Shown here piece by piece: positions 25,791-35,383 of a stretch of 62,869 bases of DNA (within the stretch, counting starts at the first letter, position 1; each line of letters starts with the position of its first letter). Below the pieces are notes generated by a model. The model did not search any database and was not told the DNA's origin. It saw only the letters and a list, made by a program, of their open reading frames with translations. Source of the DNA: Bacteroidales bacterium (GTDB lineage Bacteria; Bacteroidota; Bacteroidia; Bacteroidales; GCA-2748055); contig JAGLOO010000029.1 in assembly GCA_023138875.1 (NCBI GenBank), positions 1 through 62,869 on the forward strand, given 5' to 3'. The translations under genes were made by a program, and so were the position numbers.

Positions 25791-27929
25791 TTAAAGCCTT
25801 AAACCAATGATCAGCACATCATCTATCTGGCTGAGGTCTCCCTTCCACTCATCGAAGATCAGGCTCAGGATCCTTTGTTGTTCTTCCATGGGCCGGTCAT
25901 GCACCTCCAGGAGAAGGTCCTTGAAAGGCCGGTACTTGAATTTTTTACCCTGGGGACCACCGAACTGATCGGGAAATCCATCGGTGAACATATAGACCCG
26001 GTCACCCTGCTTCATGTCAATGGTATAGCGGGTAAAATCCGACATTTTTTCGTAGAAGGCCACAGGCATATTATTGCCTTTGTACTCAAGCATTTCACCA
26101 TTTCGTATGATATAGATCGGATTATTGGCTCCTGAAAACTCCAGTTGCCGTGTCTTAGTATCATAGATTATCAGGGCCATATCAATACCATCTTTCTGTT
26201 CCCCGATTTTTCCTTCCTGTTTAAGGGTACGGGCGATACTCAGGCGCAGTTGGTTAAGGATCTGTTCCGAGTGATCGACGTTTTTCTCATTAACAATCTC
26301 ATGCAACATGGTGATCCCGAGCATGCTCATGAGCGATCCGGGAACACCATGTCCGGTACAATCCGCAGCGGTAAGGACAATCCTGTGCTTACTCTGGGAA
26401 ATCCAGTAGAAGTCACCACTTACAATATCCCTGGGCTTAAAAAATATGAAGTGTTCCCCAAACAGGTTGTCAAAGACTTCAGTCCGGGGCAGTACAGTAC
26501 TCTGGATCTTCTTTGCATAATCAAAGCTGTACTTGATCTCCTTATTCTGTTTCTCAATCTGCTCCTTCTGAGCCTGGATCTCAAAGGTGCGTTCCTGGAC
26601 CTTATCCTCTAGTTCCCGGTTAACTTTGTCCTTCAGGGCTGCGTTTTCCCTTAACTGATCAATGATCCTGCGCTGAGCTATCTCCTTGCTTTTCTTGAGC
26701 AGGTTGATCCTTTCGCTCAAACCGATGGAAAATGTGAGTATTTGCAGGGTAACACCCAACTCCAGGCTATGTTTTCCAAGTGAATAATCCTTAAGGGCAT
26801 AGTTGATTGAAATACCGAGGATAAGAAACAGGTTGGCAAAGAGAAAATACCTGGCAGGCTGGTAACTTTCCCTGGTAAGGATCATGGCAGGTACAATGGC
26901 CAGGAATAACGATCCAATGGCCGAGACGATATTGATGGCGAGCCCTCCCAGCTGAATGAAAATAGGAACAGAAACGCCGAGTCCCTGGAGCAACAGGATC
27001 GTGAAGCTCAGGATCAAACCACCTACCGTAAACCAGACTGCAAGCAATAGGATCGTATCCCATGACTGGAGGGTGTTTCGGGTATCCAGGTATGATCTTC
27101 CGAATAGCAGAAAAAAGAGGAGGAAGATTTCAAGCAGGAAAATGTTAATGGGTACCGAGGTAAAGCGCGGGGTAATCTCGTATATATAACCTTCCTTGTT
27201 GATGAAAAAAATCAGGAATGCAAGAATGTATAATATATAGTATAGGTAACTGGTTTCCCTGCCTTTCACAAAGAGTGGGATGTGGTAGAGGACCATGATC
27301 ATCATAATCCCGACAAAAATTCCGTAGATCAGGCGTTTTGACCGGTCTTTCATCAGAACACTCTGGTGTGTGGATACTGTAAAAGTCAGATCAGAGAGTA
27401 CCGATTCCTCCGACAATGATACCCTCAGGTAAAAGGTATCGGATTCCCCGGGGGGCAGGAATATGCGCAGGTCATCCGATCCGCTGATATTTACATCCTT
27501 GTTCCTGGGTGGAATGATATTTCCCGATTTTCTGACAGTGATCAATCCATTCTCATACCTCTGGAACAGCCTGAACTCATCAAACTCTGAAAACAGGTTA
27601 GGTTGAAGGTGAAATGAGAATTGCCGGGTGGATCGATTTACAAAATAGAATCTGAACCAGATACAACTACCTGGCCGGTTATTGATCAGGACAGAATCCG
27701 GATTACTGAAGTCAACCTGTCTGAACCGGGAATCCATCATACCTGAAAAAAGCTCGGATGGTTGCGTGGAGCATCCTGAATCGTCAAGGTAATGAAGCTT
27801 CAGATCGGAAATGGATTCCTGCTGGATAAAATCGGAAAGAATAACAGGCTTTTGCGCAACCAGTGATTGACCCAGTATTAAAAGTATGAGCAGAGGTATT
27901 AAGCGCATTCCAAAGTTTCCCATCAGCAT
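25791..27929 (-). CDS. 7TMR-DISM receptor fused to a SpoIIE (PP2C-type) phosphatase
   Basis: 712 residues. Signal peptide (to about residue 25), extracytoplasmic 7TMR-DISMED2-like domain (about 40-190), seven hydrophobic helices (about 200-405), a coiled coil (about 415-470, rich in Lys/Glu/Gln) and a SpoIIE serine phosphatase (about 485-712). The phosphatase shows FKPRDIVSGDFYW, TAADCTGHGVPGS with metal-binding Asp, and RVYMFTDGFPDQFGG. It should dephosphorylate a serine-phosphorylated partner, such as an anti-sigma antagonist, in response to an envelope ligand. No such partner is encoded nearby. Divergent from the FG-GAP lipoprotein. Confidence 0.88.
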   Translation of the reverse strand: MLMGNFGMRLIPLLILLILGQSLVAQKPVILSDFIQQESISDLKLHYLDDSGCSTQPSELFSGMMDSRFRQVDFSNPDSVLINNRPGSCIWFRFYFVNRSTRQFSFHLQPNLFSEFDEFRLFQRYENGLITVRKSGNIIPPRNKDVNISGSDDLRIFLPPGESDTFYLRVSLSEESVLSDLTFTVSTHQSVLMKDRSKRLIYGIFVGIMMIMVLYHIPLFVKGRETSYLYYILYILAFLIFFINKEGYIYEITPRFTSVPINIFLLEIFLLFFLLFGRSYLDTRNTLQSWDTILLLAVWFTVGGLILSFTILLLQGLGVSVPIFIQLGGLAINIVSAIGSLFLAIVPAMILTRESYQPARYFLFANLFLILGISINYALKDYSLGKHSLELGVTLQILTFSIGLSERINLLKKSKEIAQRRIIDQLRENAALKDKVNRELEDKVQERTFEIQAQKEQIEKQNKEIKYSFDYAKKIQSTVLPRTEVFDNLFGEHFIFFKPRDIVSGDFYWISQSKHRIVLTAADCTGHGVPGSLMSMLGITMLHEIVNEKNVDHSEQILNQLRLSIARTLKQEGKIGEQKDGIDMALIIYDTKTRQLEFSGANNPIYIIRNGEMLEYKGNNMPVAFYEKMSDFTRYTIDMKQGDRVYMFTDGFPDQFGGPQGKKFKYRPFKDLLLEVHDRPMEEQQRILSLIFDEWKGDLSQIDDVLIIGLRL

Positions 27930-28016
27930 GTAAATATATTAAAGATTCTTTTAAAGAAGCGAAATTGGGAACCACTATGATTTAAATGTATATTTACAAA
28001 AAGTTAACCCTTACAT

Positions 28017-30041
28017 ATGATTTCCGGCCCTTTTAACACAAGGATTCTGCCCGTTATTACCCTCATTTTGATCTGCTCCTGTTCCGGAAGTGTTATGCAA
28101 ACCACTGTTTTTACAGATGGATTTCAGGAGCTTGATTCCGGGTCAGTACCCTATGCTGATTCAACCAATCCTGCAGTTTATTTTCATTCCGAACGAGGCA
28201 CCCTTGGGAAGTGGAGTGTGGCCTCCAGCCTCAGGCAGGAGGGATTCAGTAAGGCTTGGCAGATCAGGACGGATGAAGGAAAGAACTACCTGGCCCAGAC
28301 TTATACTAATTTGAATCAACAGAATGGTCCTACGAGTTTGATTACCCATCCGTTAATGGTTGCAGGGGATACATTGTGGAATGATTATACCATTGATTTT
28401 GAATTCACACCATTGGCCAAATTCGATAAATGCGGAGTGGTCTTTAAGTATCGGAATCCGACTGAATTCTATTTCTTTGGAATTGAAGGGAATACGGTTA
28501 TCCTGAAACAAATACAGCAATCTGTAACACCATTGAGGCCCATTGAGAGGATTCTGGATGTCAGACCGCTGGTATGGACCCCTGGAGAAAAGTTTCGTGC
28601 TACAGTTACAGTCAGGCGCAATAAAATATCCACCATACTTAACGATTCCATTCGGATGCATGCGGAAGGTTTACCTATTCAATCGGGCAGGATCGGGTTA
28701 ATATCGGACCTTCCTGCCAGGTTTCACAGGGTGGAGGTGAAAATACTGAAAGGGGAACAGCGAAAGCTGAATCGCAGGAAACGGCAACTGGCAAGAAAAG
28801 TGGATCTGCAACTGCGGGGCCATCCTGAGATGGTCCGTTGGAAGATGTTTGATACAAGGGGATTTGGCACCAACCAGAATATCAGGCTGGGTGATTTAAC
28901 GGGTGACGGAAACAAGGAGATTGTGTTTATCCGGCCGGGACACACAATGGATCCTTTCATCACTTATATCTCTGCCATGAACCTGGATGGTGAAATCTTA
29001 TGGCAGTACGGGAATCCTGATGCAATTACCGTGAATGAAGGGAATGAATTGCCCGTTCAGATCCATGATCTGGATGGTGACGGTACGCGTGAGATAATCT
29101 TTGTCAGCGATGGCTGGATACATATCCTGGAGGGGAAGAATGGAGAACTGGTTCGTCGTGTTCAGGTACCCGGCTCCTTTACTGTCAATACCATCATATT
29201 TGGTGATTTAATGGGTATAGGCAGGGATAATTGCATGTTGCTTTCGGACCGTCAGCGCAACCTCCTGGTGCTTAACGAGCGACTCGAACTGTTGTGGGAA
29301 CAGGTACTGGAGAATGGTTCTCAACCGATGGTACATGATATGAATGGGGATGGCCGCCATGATGTACTAATGGGATATTCGGTTTTCGACCACCAGGGTA
29401 ACCTGATGTTCGATGTGGGAGCCTTCATTGGAGACCGGTGCAACGGGATTTCCCTGTATGAATTACAGGAGAGAGGAAGAACAATTCCATGTCTCATTTA
29501 TGCTGCTGGTGATTGGGGGCTGATGTATTTCGATTTCGAGGGTAACCTTTTGAAACAGAATATTATGGGGCATGTTAAGTATCTGAGTGTGGCAGATTTA
29601 GATGCAGAGATGCCCGGGCTGGAGGTTGCTACCTCCAACGGGTGGGGCAGTGACGGACTGGTCCATATCCTGGATGCCTCGGGCCAGGTGAACTCTCGTT
29701 TTATACCGGTTTCCGGTGTAAGCAGATGCCAGCCAGTAAACTGGAAAGGAGATGGAGAAGAATTCTTTATTACCACTGCAGATTCAATTATGGGTGGGAT
29801 GTTTGATGGTCATGGTCAGCTGTCAGTAGTTTTCCCATCCGATGGTCATCCGGTTTCTTGCTTCATGGTTTACGATCTGACAGGCGATGCACGTGATGAG
29901 GTCCTTGTCTGGGACAACCAGGAACTCTGGATATATACTCAGGACGACAATCCCAGGATGGGTAATACATACGCGCCAGATCGCATTCCACTATATAATC
30001 ATTCCATGCATCATATGAACCGTTCGCTTCCGGGCTGGTGA
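28017..30041 (+). CDS. Lipoprotein with laminin-G-like and FG-GAP/VCBS repeats
   Basis: 674 residues with a lipobox-type signal (LILICSC, Cys near 22). Residues about 60-235 look like a concanavalin/LamG-type jelly roll (FSKAWQIRTDEGKNYL, YTIDFEFTPLAKFDKCGVVFK, GRIGLISDLPARFHRVEV). The rest is a beta-propeller of FG-GAP-like units with Asp-rich calcium loops: DLTGDGNKEIVF, DLDGDGTREIIF, DMNGDGRHDVLM and DLTGDARDEVLV. This architecture is used for carbohydrate binding or adhesion at the surface. No lyase or hydrolase site is evident. Divergent from the SpoIIE gene; the next lipoprotein follows on the same strand. Confidence 0.75.
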   Translation: MISGPFNTRILPVITLILICSCSGSVMQTTVFTDGFQELDSGSVPYADSTNPAVYFHSERGTLGKWSVASSLRQEGFSKAWQIRTDEGKNYLAQTYTNLNQQNGPTSLITHPLMVAGDTLWNDYTIDFEFTPLAKFDKCGVVFKYRNPTEFYFFGIEGNTVILKQIQQSVTPLRPIERILDVRPLVWTPGEKFRATVTVRRNKISTILNDSIRMHAEGLPIQSGRIGLISDLPARFHRVEVKILKGEQRKLNRRKRQLARKVDLQLRGHPEMVRWKMFDTRGFGTNQNIRLGDLTGDGNKEIVFIRPGHTMDPFITYISAMNLDGEILWQYGNPDAITVNEGNELPVQIHDLDGDGTREIIFVSDGWIHILEGKNGELVRRVQVPGSFTVNTIIFGDLMGIGRDNCMLLSDRQRNLLVLNERLELLWEQVLENGSQPMVHDMNGDGRHDVLMGYSVFDHQGNLMFDVGAFIGDRCNGISLYELQERGRTIPCLIYAAGDWGLMYFDFEGNLLKQNIMGHVKYLSVADLDAEMPGLEVATSNGWGSDGLVHILDASGQVNSRFIPVSGVSRCQPVNWKGDGEEFFITTADSIMGGMFDGHGQLSVVFPSDGHPVSCFMVYDLTGDARDEVLVWDNQELWIYTQDDNPRMGNTYAPDRIPLYNHSMHHMNRSLPGW

Positions 30042-30196
30042 AGCGGGTTGAATACTTTATGATATACGGACCCGGGTGTTTCCGAATATTTATTATATTG
30101 CAAAAAGTCATACGTCCTGTATCACGATTTTGGCACGAACTTTGTTTCTTTCTTGATAAACACAACCAGATGCAAAAAATACCGGGAGGAAATGTC

Positions 30197-31810
30197 ATGA
30201 AAACTTTACCACTTGCCATCATAGGCGCAGCCATAGTCCTGGCATCCTGCAGCTCTTCAAAATACGCTGCATCTTCGGAGTATGATGATGTATATTATAA
30301 TCCGAATCGTGTAGATAGACAGGCAGCTGTTATCATTGAGGAGCCTGCCGTCACACCACAGGAAGCCATGGCTGCACAACCTATTGCCCAGGAACAGGTT
30401 TATACCGAATCCCAGGGTTATGCGGACGAAAACCTGAGTGATTATGAACAGTACAAGTTGCAGAGGGAGGCCGAGATGCTCGGTGAATCATATGAACCAC
30501 AGGGAAGTGAGGCTCTCTATGCAGAGCAGTACCAGCAGTACGATTCCATCAGTCAGTACGAACAGGAAAGTACACCTGTAATCGTTAATAATTACAATTA
30601 CTACAACGATCCCAATGATTATTACTATTCATCCAATCTGAGGCGTTTCTCAGATGAGTTTTATGGTTGGGATTACTATGATCCCTATTATACAAATATG
30701 TACTTCTATACCGGAAGGCGCATTCACTGGGGTATGAGCATTGGAATGGGTTATCCGGGCTGGGGTATGGGATTCTCTTTTGGGTATCCTTATTACAACA
30801 ATTACTATCCATCACACTATGGGATGGGCTACGGAGGATACTATGATCCCTGGGGATATGGCGGATATGGCGGATATGGCGGATATGGCGGATATTATGG
30901 AGGCTATCCCTATTACGGAGGATCCTACTGGAGTGGTTATCACCACGGATATTACCATGGTTACTATGACTCTGGCAGACCATCCCATTATACCTACGGA
31001 AGGATGGACAACAGGCACTATTATGGATACTCCAGGCCATCGGATGCCAGCTATGGAAGCTCTAAAGGATCTACTTATGTTGATCCCAAATACAGGAGTC
31101 GTACTGGTTCAACCAATAGTGCAACAGGAGTCACTCGCACATCTTCATCGGTGAGGGATCCAAGGTCCTCCACAAGTACCACCGGTGTTACCAGGGCAGG
31201 AAGAAGTGATCAAATGCGTAACCAGCAGGGAGGCAACCCTAACACTGGAAAGACCGACCGGGGCAACCACTATGGGAATGACCGGCCTGATAACAATACA
31301 AGGGACAGGGGGGATTATAACAGGAACCAGTCTCCTGGCAACAGGACCACTGCTCCCGGACAGATGAAGCGTTCCACCACCGGAACCGTAAAAACTACCA
31401 GGACCAGGCAACCTGCGAATGTTCAGCAGAGAAGTTCCAGCAGCAACAGCAGGGGTACATATACACCCAGCTACAGCAAGCCGAGAACAAGTTCTACATC
31501 GAGTTATAACAGGAGTTCTTCACCCAGCAGGAGCTATTCGCAGCCCAGGAGTACTAACAGTCGCAGCAGTAGTTCTTACAACCGTCCGAGCAGCTCTCCA
31601 AGCCGTAGCAGCAGTTCCTATAGCCGTCCGAGCAGCTCTCCAAGCCGTAGCAGCAGTTCCTATAGCCGTCCGAGCAGCTCCAGCCGCAGCAGCAGTTCCT
31701 ACAGCCGTTCGAGCAGCTCTCCGAGCCGCTCCAGCAGTTCACCGAGCCGCTCCAGCAGTTCTTCAAGCCGCAGTTCAAGCAGCTCATCAAGATCCAGTTC
31801 AAGACGTTAA
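30197..31810 (+). CDS. Low-complexity lipoprotein: Tyr/Gly-rich middle, Ser/Arg-rich tail
   Basis: I place the start at 30197 (537 residues), because GGGAGGAAA lies just before it and the protein then opens with a proper lipobox (MKTLPLAIIGAAIVLASC). The longer frame from 30038 adds a non-matching extension overlapping the previous gene. After an acidic helical part (about 20-130), residues about 140-285 are Tyr/Gly-rich (GYGGYGGYGG). From about 300 it becomes Ser/Thr/Arg/Pro-rich with repeats of SSPSRSSSSYSRP. Calculated composition is strongly basic at the end. Similar proteins occur in Bacteroidota as unannotated lipoproteins; the function is unknown. A barrel gene follows after a hairpin. 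Confidence 0.7.
   Translation: MKTLPLAIIGAAIVLASCSSSKYAASSEYDDVYYNPNRVDRQAAVIIEEPAVTPQEAMAAQPIAQEQVYTESQGYADENLSDYEQYKLQREAEMLGESYEPQGSEALYAEQYQQYDSISQYEQESTPVIVNNYNYYNDPNDYYYSSNLRRFSDEFYGWDYYDPYYTNMYFYTGRRIHWGMSIGMGYPGWGMGFSFGYPYYNNYYPSHYGMGYGGYYDPWGYGGYGGYGGYGGYYGGYPYYGGSYWSGYHHGYYHGYYDSGRPSHYTYGRMDNRHYYGYSRPSDASYGSSKGSTYVDPKYRSRTGSTNSATGVTRTSSSVRDPRSSTSTTGVTRAGRSDQMRNQQGGNPNTGKTDRGNHYGNDRPDNNTRDRGDYNRNQSPGNRTTAPGQMKRSTTGTVKTTRTRQPANVQQRSSSSNSRGTYTPSYSKPRTSSTSSYNRSSSPSRSYSQPRSTNSRSSSSYNRPSSSPSRSSSSYSRPSSSPSRSSSSYSRPSSSSRSSSSYSRSSSSPSRSSSSPSRSSSSSSRSSSSSSRSSSRR
30854..30889 (+). repeat. Four copies of a 9-base tandem repeat
   Basis: GGATATGGC is repeated four times head-to-tail, encoding Gly-Tyr-Gly units inside the lipoprotein. 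Being in-frame, changes in copy number would alter the protein length without breaking the frame. Confidence 0.9.
31560..31800 (+). repeat. Imperfect ~42-base repeats encoding Ser/Arg/Pro units
   Basis: A unit containing AGCAGCTCTCCAAGCC and TAGCAGCAGTTCCTATAGCC recurs, exactly for two copies (about 31590-31680) and then with drift into shorter CAGCAGTTC... units up to 31800. It encodes SSSPSRSSSSYSRP-type repeats. It is coding, so it is not a CRISPR array. Confidence 0.8.
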
Positions 31811-31824
31811 ACTGTCAAAAATAT

Positions 31825-31854
31825 GTCGGGGTTCCTTCGGGACCCTGACTTTTT
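31825..31854 (+). terminator. Hairpin after the low-complexity lipoprotein
   Basis: GTCGGGGTTC (31825-31834) pairs with GGACCCTGAC (31840-31849), with a loop of CTTCG type, and T follows at 31850-31854. It lies 15 bases after the stop codon and 24 bases before the next gene. It is a probable terminator, or a partial one if the barrel gene is cotranscribed. Confidence 0.65.
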
Positions 31855-31877
31855 AACGATTCAAAAAAGATACAGCT

Positions 31878-33329
31878 ATGAAAAAGATTTCATTTATAGC
31901 CATGCTATTCATGTGTGCTTTCATCTCGATTGAAGCACAGAATGAGATGCAGGCATTAAGATATTCGCGGTACAATACATTTGGAACCGCGAGGTATGCA
32001 GCCCAGGGTGGAGCCATTGGTGCCCTCGGTGGAGATTTCTCTTCCATCATGGTTAATCCGGCGGGACTGGGATCTTACCGTTCTTCGGAGTTCTCTTTTT
32101 CACCCTCGTTTTACTGGGTGAATACCTCATCAAATTTCATGGGTTCAACCACGGACGATTCGCAACTGAAGTTTAATGTGGGAAGCCTGGGCATGGTGTC
32201 TGCCAAAAACCGGGATAGTAAAAGTGGCCTTGCAGGCGCATCTTATGCACTAGGATATAACACATTGGTCAATTTTAACAACCGCACCACCACAAGCGGG
32301 ATCAATAACAACAGCTCTATGCTTGATGATTTTACCTGGCATGCCAATGCTGATCCTGATAACCTCAGCCCTTTCTACGAACAGCTGGCATTCGATACAG
32401 ACCTGATGCCCTTTGATTCAACGGCAGGAGAGTACTGGCACGATATGCAACGGGATGGATATGGTCAGCAGCAATACAGGTTGTCCGAGCAATCCGGGTA
32501 TATTGGTGAATACTCTATTTCCGGAGCTTTTAATTTCAGCAACCTGTTGTATTTCGGAGCTACCTTTGGGATCCATTCAGTCCGGTTCTATGAAGAGATC
32601 TATCATACGGAAACGGATCATGATGATCATGTGCTGGATTTTGATAGTTTCCGGTTCAGGGAATTCAATAACACCAAGGGCTGGGGGTACACCTTCAGAT
32701 TCGGAATGATATTCAGACCCGTTCAAGTAGTCAGGGTTGGAGCCTCCTTCCATATACCTACTTATTATTATCTGACCGATGAGAAGTTCACTGACATGAA
32801 ATCCTACTTTGACAGCGGTTCGGGGATTCCCGATGGAAGTGCCAGTTCACCTAGCGGCCTGTACGATTACCGGTTAAAGACACCATTCCATGTCAACGCC
32901 CATGCTTCTGTGATCCTGTTCAAGATGGCCACTTTCTCTGCTGAGTATGAATATGTGGATTATTCATCTTCCAGGCTGGATGCATACGATTATAAGTTCT
33001 TTGATGAAAATGACCGCATACGGCAAGATTTTCAGGCTGCCCATAATCTGAAGGCAGGAGCAGAAGTTCGTCTCGGTACACTATATCTGAGGGCAGGAAC
33101 TCAATATCTGATGAGCCCGTTCACCGATACAAGAAACAATGCCGAAATCTGGATCTACTCAGGTGGAATAGGTGTCAGGACAAAGAGTGCATTCTTCGAT
33201 ATCAGTTATTCACATTCAAGCCAGTCGGAGGTGTATGGTATGTATGCCTTTGAGCCCGGTTCCAACGAGGTTGCTATCAATCAGGTCAATGGCAATAACC
33301 TGATGTTTACCCTGGGATTTAAATTCTAA
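31878..33329 (+). CDS. OmpP1/FadL-family outer-membrane protein
   Basis: 483 residues with a signal peptide ending at SIEAQ (about residue 20). It then has the FadL/TodX-type N-terminal segment (ALRYSRYNTFGTARYAAQGGAIGALGGDFSSIMVNPAGLGSY-like, read in parts) in which small Ala/Gly residues and an NPAG motif form the plug. The rest alternates beta-strand patterns to the barrel end (MFTLGFKF, terminal Phe). In Bacteroidota such proteins are often named hemin receptor or long-chain fatty acid transporter; the true cargo is unknown. Its end overlaps wbqC by 11 bases. Confidence 0.82.
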   Translation: MKKISFIAMLFMCAFISIEAQNEMQALRYSRYNTFGTARYAAQGGAIGALGGDFSSIMVNPAGLGSYRSSEFSFSPSFYWVNTSSNFMGSTTDDSQLKFNVGSLGMVSAKNRDSKSGLAGASYALGYNTLVNFNNRTTTSGINNNSSMLDDFTWHANADPDNLSPFYEQLAFDTDLMPFDSTAGEYWHDMQRDGYGQQQYRLSEQSGYIGEYSISGAFNFSNLLYFGATFGIHSVRFYEEIYHTETDHDDHVLDFDSFRFREFNNTKGWGYTFRFGMIFRPVQVVRVGASFHIPTYYYLTDEKFTDMKSYFDSGSGIPDGSASSPSGLYDYRLKTPFHVNAHASVILFKMATFSAEYEYVDYSSSRLDAYDYKFFDENDRIRQDFQAAHNLKAGAEVRLGTLYLRAGTQYLMSPFTDTRNNAEIWIYSGGIGVRTKSAFFDISYSHSSQSEVYGMYAFEPGSNEVAINQVNGNNLMFTLGFKF

Positions 33330-33942
33330 GGCTCTTTTGAAGTATGATGTGGGCTCCGGGCCCTTCATTGAATAGCAGATCGAGGATGCTCAGGTTTGCT
33401 TGAAAACCAAGCCGGTCGGAGAATACCTGGTGATAAGCTATTGGATGAAAGTCCGAATCCACGATCGCCTGGTCAAGTTTGGGATGAATGAAATGCCTTG
33501 GATCGGTTTCTCCGGTTATTTCTGAAAACGAAATCGTACATTTCACAGGGATATTGAGACCCATCAGTTGCAGGATTTTTTCAAGAAGTTGCTGATTCAA
33601 ATCCAGCAGGAATTCGTATTTATCTTCATAAAAACCAACCAGGTCATCCATCATATATTCGAAAAAGGGAGAGGCGGCGTAGGATGCCACCATGCTTCTC
33701 CAGTGGATCTTGTTCCATGGTGTGTCGTAATCGATCCTGATGTCCCTGAGGTGGTTCCTGATGCCACGCTTCTTTTTTACAGGAATGGACAGGGTGATTA
33801 CGCCATTTGGACCCATGATCCTGCACCTGTTCCGGTAGGTTTGCTTGGTATAACTGTCGAATTGCTCAAGGACAATAACCTGCTCCCTGATTAAACGGGC
33901 AAAGTAATTGACAGGACCGTTATAGAATGCCGGGTATACCAA
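33319..33942 (-). CDS. WbqC family protein
   Basis: 207 residues of the WbqC/WbmB-like family, linked in other bacteria to O-antigen or cell-surface sugar synthesis. Family features include an N-terminal segment (YPAFYNGPVNYFARLI), the conserved NRCRIMGPNGVITLSIPVKK (near 38-57) and DTPWNKIHWRSMVASYAASPFFEYM (near 73). Near the C-terminus it has SDRLGFQANLSILDLLFNEG. It is cytoplasmic with no signal peptide. It follows two signal peptidase genes, the order often seen in this phylum (dapB, lepB, lepB, wbqC). Confidence 0.88.
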   Translation of the reverse strand: MVYPAFYNGPVNYFARLIREQVIVLEQFDSYTKQTYRNRCRIMGPNGVITLSIPVKKKRGIRNHLRDIRIDYDTPWNKIHWRSMVASYAASPFFEYMMDDLVGFYEDKYEFLLDLNQQLLEKILQLMGLNIPVKCTISFSEITGETDPRHFIHPKLDQAIVDSDFHPIAYHQVFSDRLGFQANLSILDLLFNEGPGAHIILQKSLRI

Positions 33943-33957
33943 TGATCATGGAGTTTG

Positions 33958-35373
33958 CTACCTTTTTGCCCGTACAATCTTAAACATCCGGTTCCACCTT
34001 ATACCGTTATACTCTTTGTCAATACTCAACCAGATCAGCCTGGGCTTACCAATCACATGGTCTTCCGGAACAAAGCCCCAGAACCGGGAGTCGGCAGAAT
34101 TATGGCGGTTGTCTCCCATCATGAAATAGTAATCCATTTCAAAGGTGTAGGTGCTGGCAGCCTCCCCATTGATGTATACCTGGTCTCCGCGGACCTCCAG
34201 GTCGTTCTCTTCATAGGCTCCGATAATCCGACTGTAAAGTGGAAGGTTCTGCGGATTTATTTCCACCGTTTGACCCTTTGCCGGAATAATAAGGGGACCA
34301 AAAAATTCCAGGTTCCATGGATATCTTTCATTGTGGGGGAAAATGTCCCGGTCATACTGACCTTCGGAAAACAGGCTCATGGGTTCCACACTGGCGATAC
34401 CTGGCAGTGCCCTGATCTGTTCAGCAATTTCCCGGGATATGGGAAAGGTATAGTTGGGATTGTTCCGCACGTCGGCCATGTCTTTACTGATTCCAAACGG
34501 TTCCAGGGAACGGGGATTGATCGATGTTCCGTTTGTTCTCACATTATACCAGCGCTGCAGACCTTCAAATTCCTTTTGTTTCTCTCCATTTACTATGACG
34601 TCATTGTTCACCACCTGGATGGTTTCCCCGGCAATGGCCACACACCTTTTGATGTAATTGTCCCGCCGGTCAACGGGTCTTGTTTCCACATCAAATTTCT
34701 GTTGGATCTGGGTTCTCACATACTCCTCATATACATGGTACGGACGGGTTCGGTTATTCCGGGCCTGGTCGGTGAGCATCAGGTTATAGGTTTCATCCCT
34801 GATCAGGTCATAATAGTCAAAGTTGCCTTTGGCGTAGAGCTTATGGTCTGACTTTTCCAGTGCAACGGTATCCGATGCCGGGAAATTGAATACCACGATA
34901 TCATCCCTTTTGACCGGGCTGAATCCTTTCAGACGCTTATAGGGACGCTGGATCCACTCCAGGTAGGACTTTCCGCCTAAAACGGTATTGGGTAGGAATG
35001 GTACAGCCAGGGGAGTATTGGGTGTACGTGGACCATAAGCGGTCTTGCTCACATAGAGGTGATCACCCACCAGGAGACTTCCCTCCATGGATGGAGTAGG
35101 GATTTTGTAGTTCTGGAAAAGGAAGATATTGATCAGTGAAACTGCAACAATGGCGAAAATCAGGGCATCAAGCCATTCAATGATCACATTGTTTTTTTTC
35201 TTCCTGCTTTTCCAGAAAGACCAGTTTACCTTTCTACTCACGTAAATATCATATATGATGGGTATTCCGAAGAGAAACCAGAAATTCCTCAGCCAGATTA
35301 CGAACAGAATATATACGACAACAGCTACTCCAAACTTGAAATACTTATGCTTCAATAGCTTACTGATATTCAT
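33958..35373 (-). CDS. lepB: Signal peptidase I (copy 2 of a tandem pair)
   Basis: Inner-membrane serine protease that cuts signal peptides from exported proteins. 471 residues, longer than the ~320 of E. coli LepB, with several N-terminal hydrophobic helices. The catalytic Ser is in [19 protein letters not shown] (near residue 96) and the Lys in [12 protein letters not shown] (near 156), which is followed by [20 protein letters not shown]. The end carries [18 protein letters not shown]. The large size comes from an extra stretch of about 150 residues between the Lys region and the terminal motif. It lies 11 bases after the sister copy. Confidence 0.92.
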   Translation of the reverse strand: MNISKLLKHKYFKFGVAVVVYILFVIWLRNFWFLFGIPIIYDIYVSRKVNWSFWKSRKKKNNVIIEWLDALIFAIVAVSLINIFLFQNYKIPTPSMEGSLLVGDHLYVSKTAYGPRTPNTPLAVPFLPNTVLGGKSYLEWIQRPYKRLKGFSPVKRDDIVVFNFPASDTVALEKSDHKLYAKGNFDYYDLIRDETYNLMLTDQARNNRTRPYHVYEEYVRTQIQQKFDVETRPVDRRDNYIKRCVAIAGETIQVVNNDVIVNGEKQKEFEGLQRWYNVRTNGTSINPRSLEPFGISKDMADVRNNPNYTFPISREIAEQIRALPGIASVEPMSLFSEGQYDRDIFPHNERYPWNLEFFGPLIIPAKGQTVEINPQNLPLYSRIIGAYEENDLEVRGDQVYINGEAASTYTFEMDYYFMMGDNRHNSADSRFWGFVPEDHVIGKPRLIWLSIDKEYNGIRWNRMFKIVRAKR

Positions 35374-35383
35374 TGCGACTTAA

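Noticed and set aside
30585-31154. Open frames on both strands in the Tyr/Gly-rich segment
   Set aside because: They arise from the repeat composition of the lipoprotein gene, giving low-complexity MAD/HIR repeats without a signal or start context.
31590-31700. Regularly spaced repeats resembling a CRISPR array
   Set aside because: The repeats are contiguous, coding and drift in sequence; no unique spacers and no cas genes are present.
33955-34851. A 298-residue open frame antisense to the signal peptidase gene
   Set aside because: Lies entirely opposite a gene with clear catalytic motifs; its protein has no recognisable motif or signal, as expected for a codon-bias shadow.
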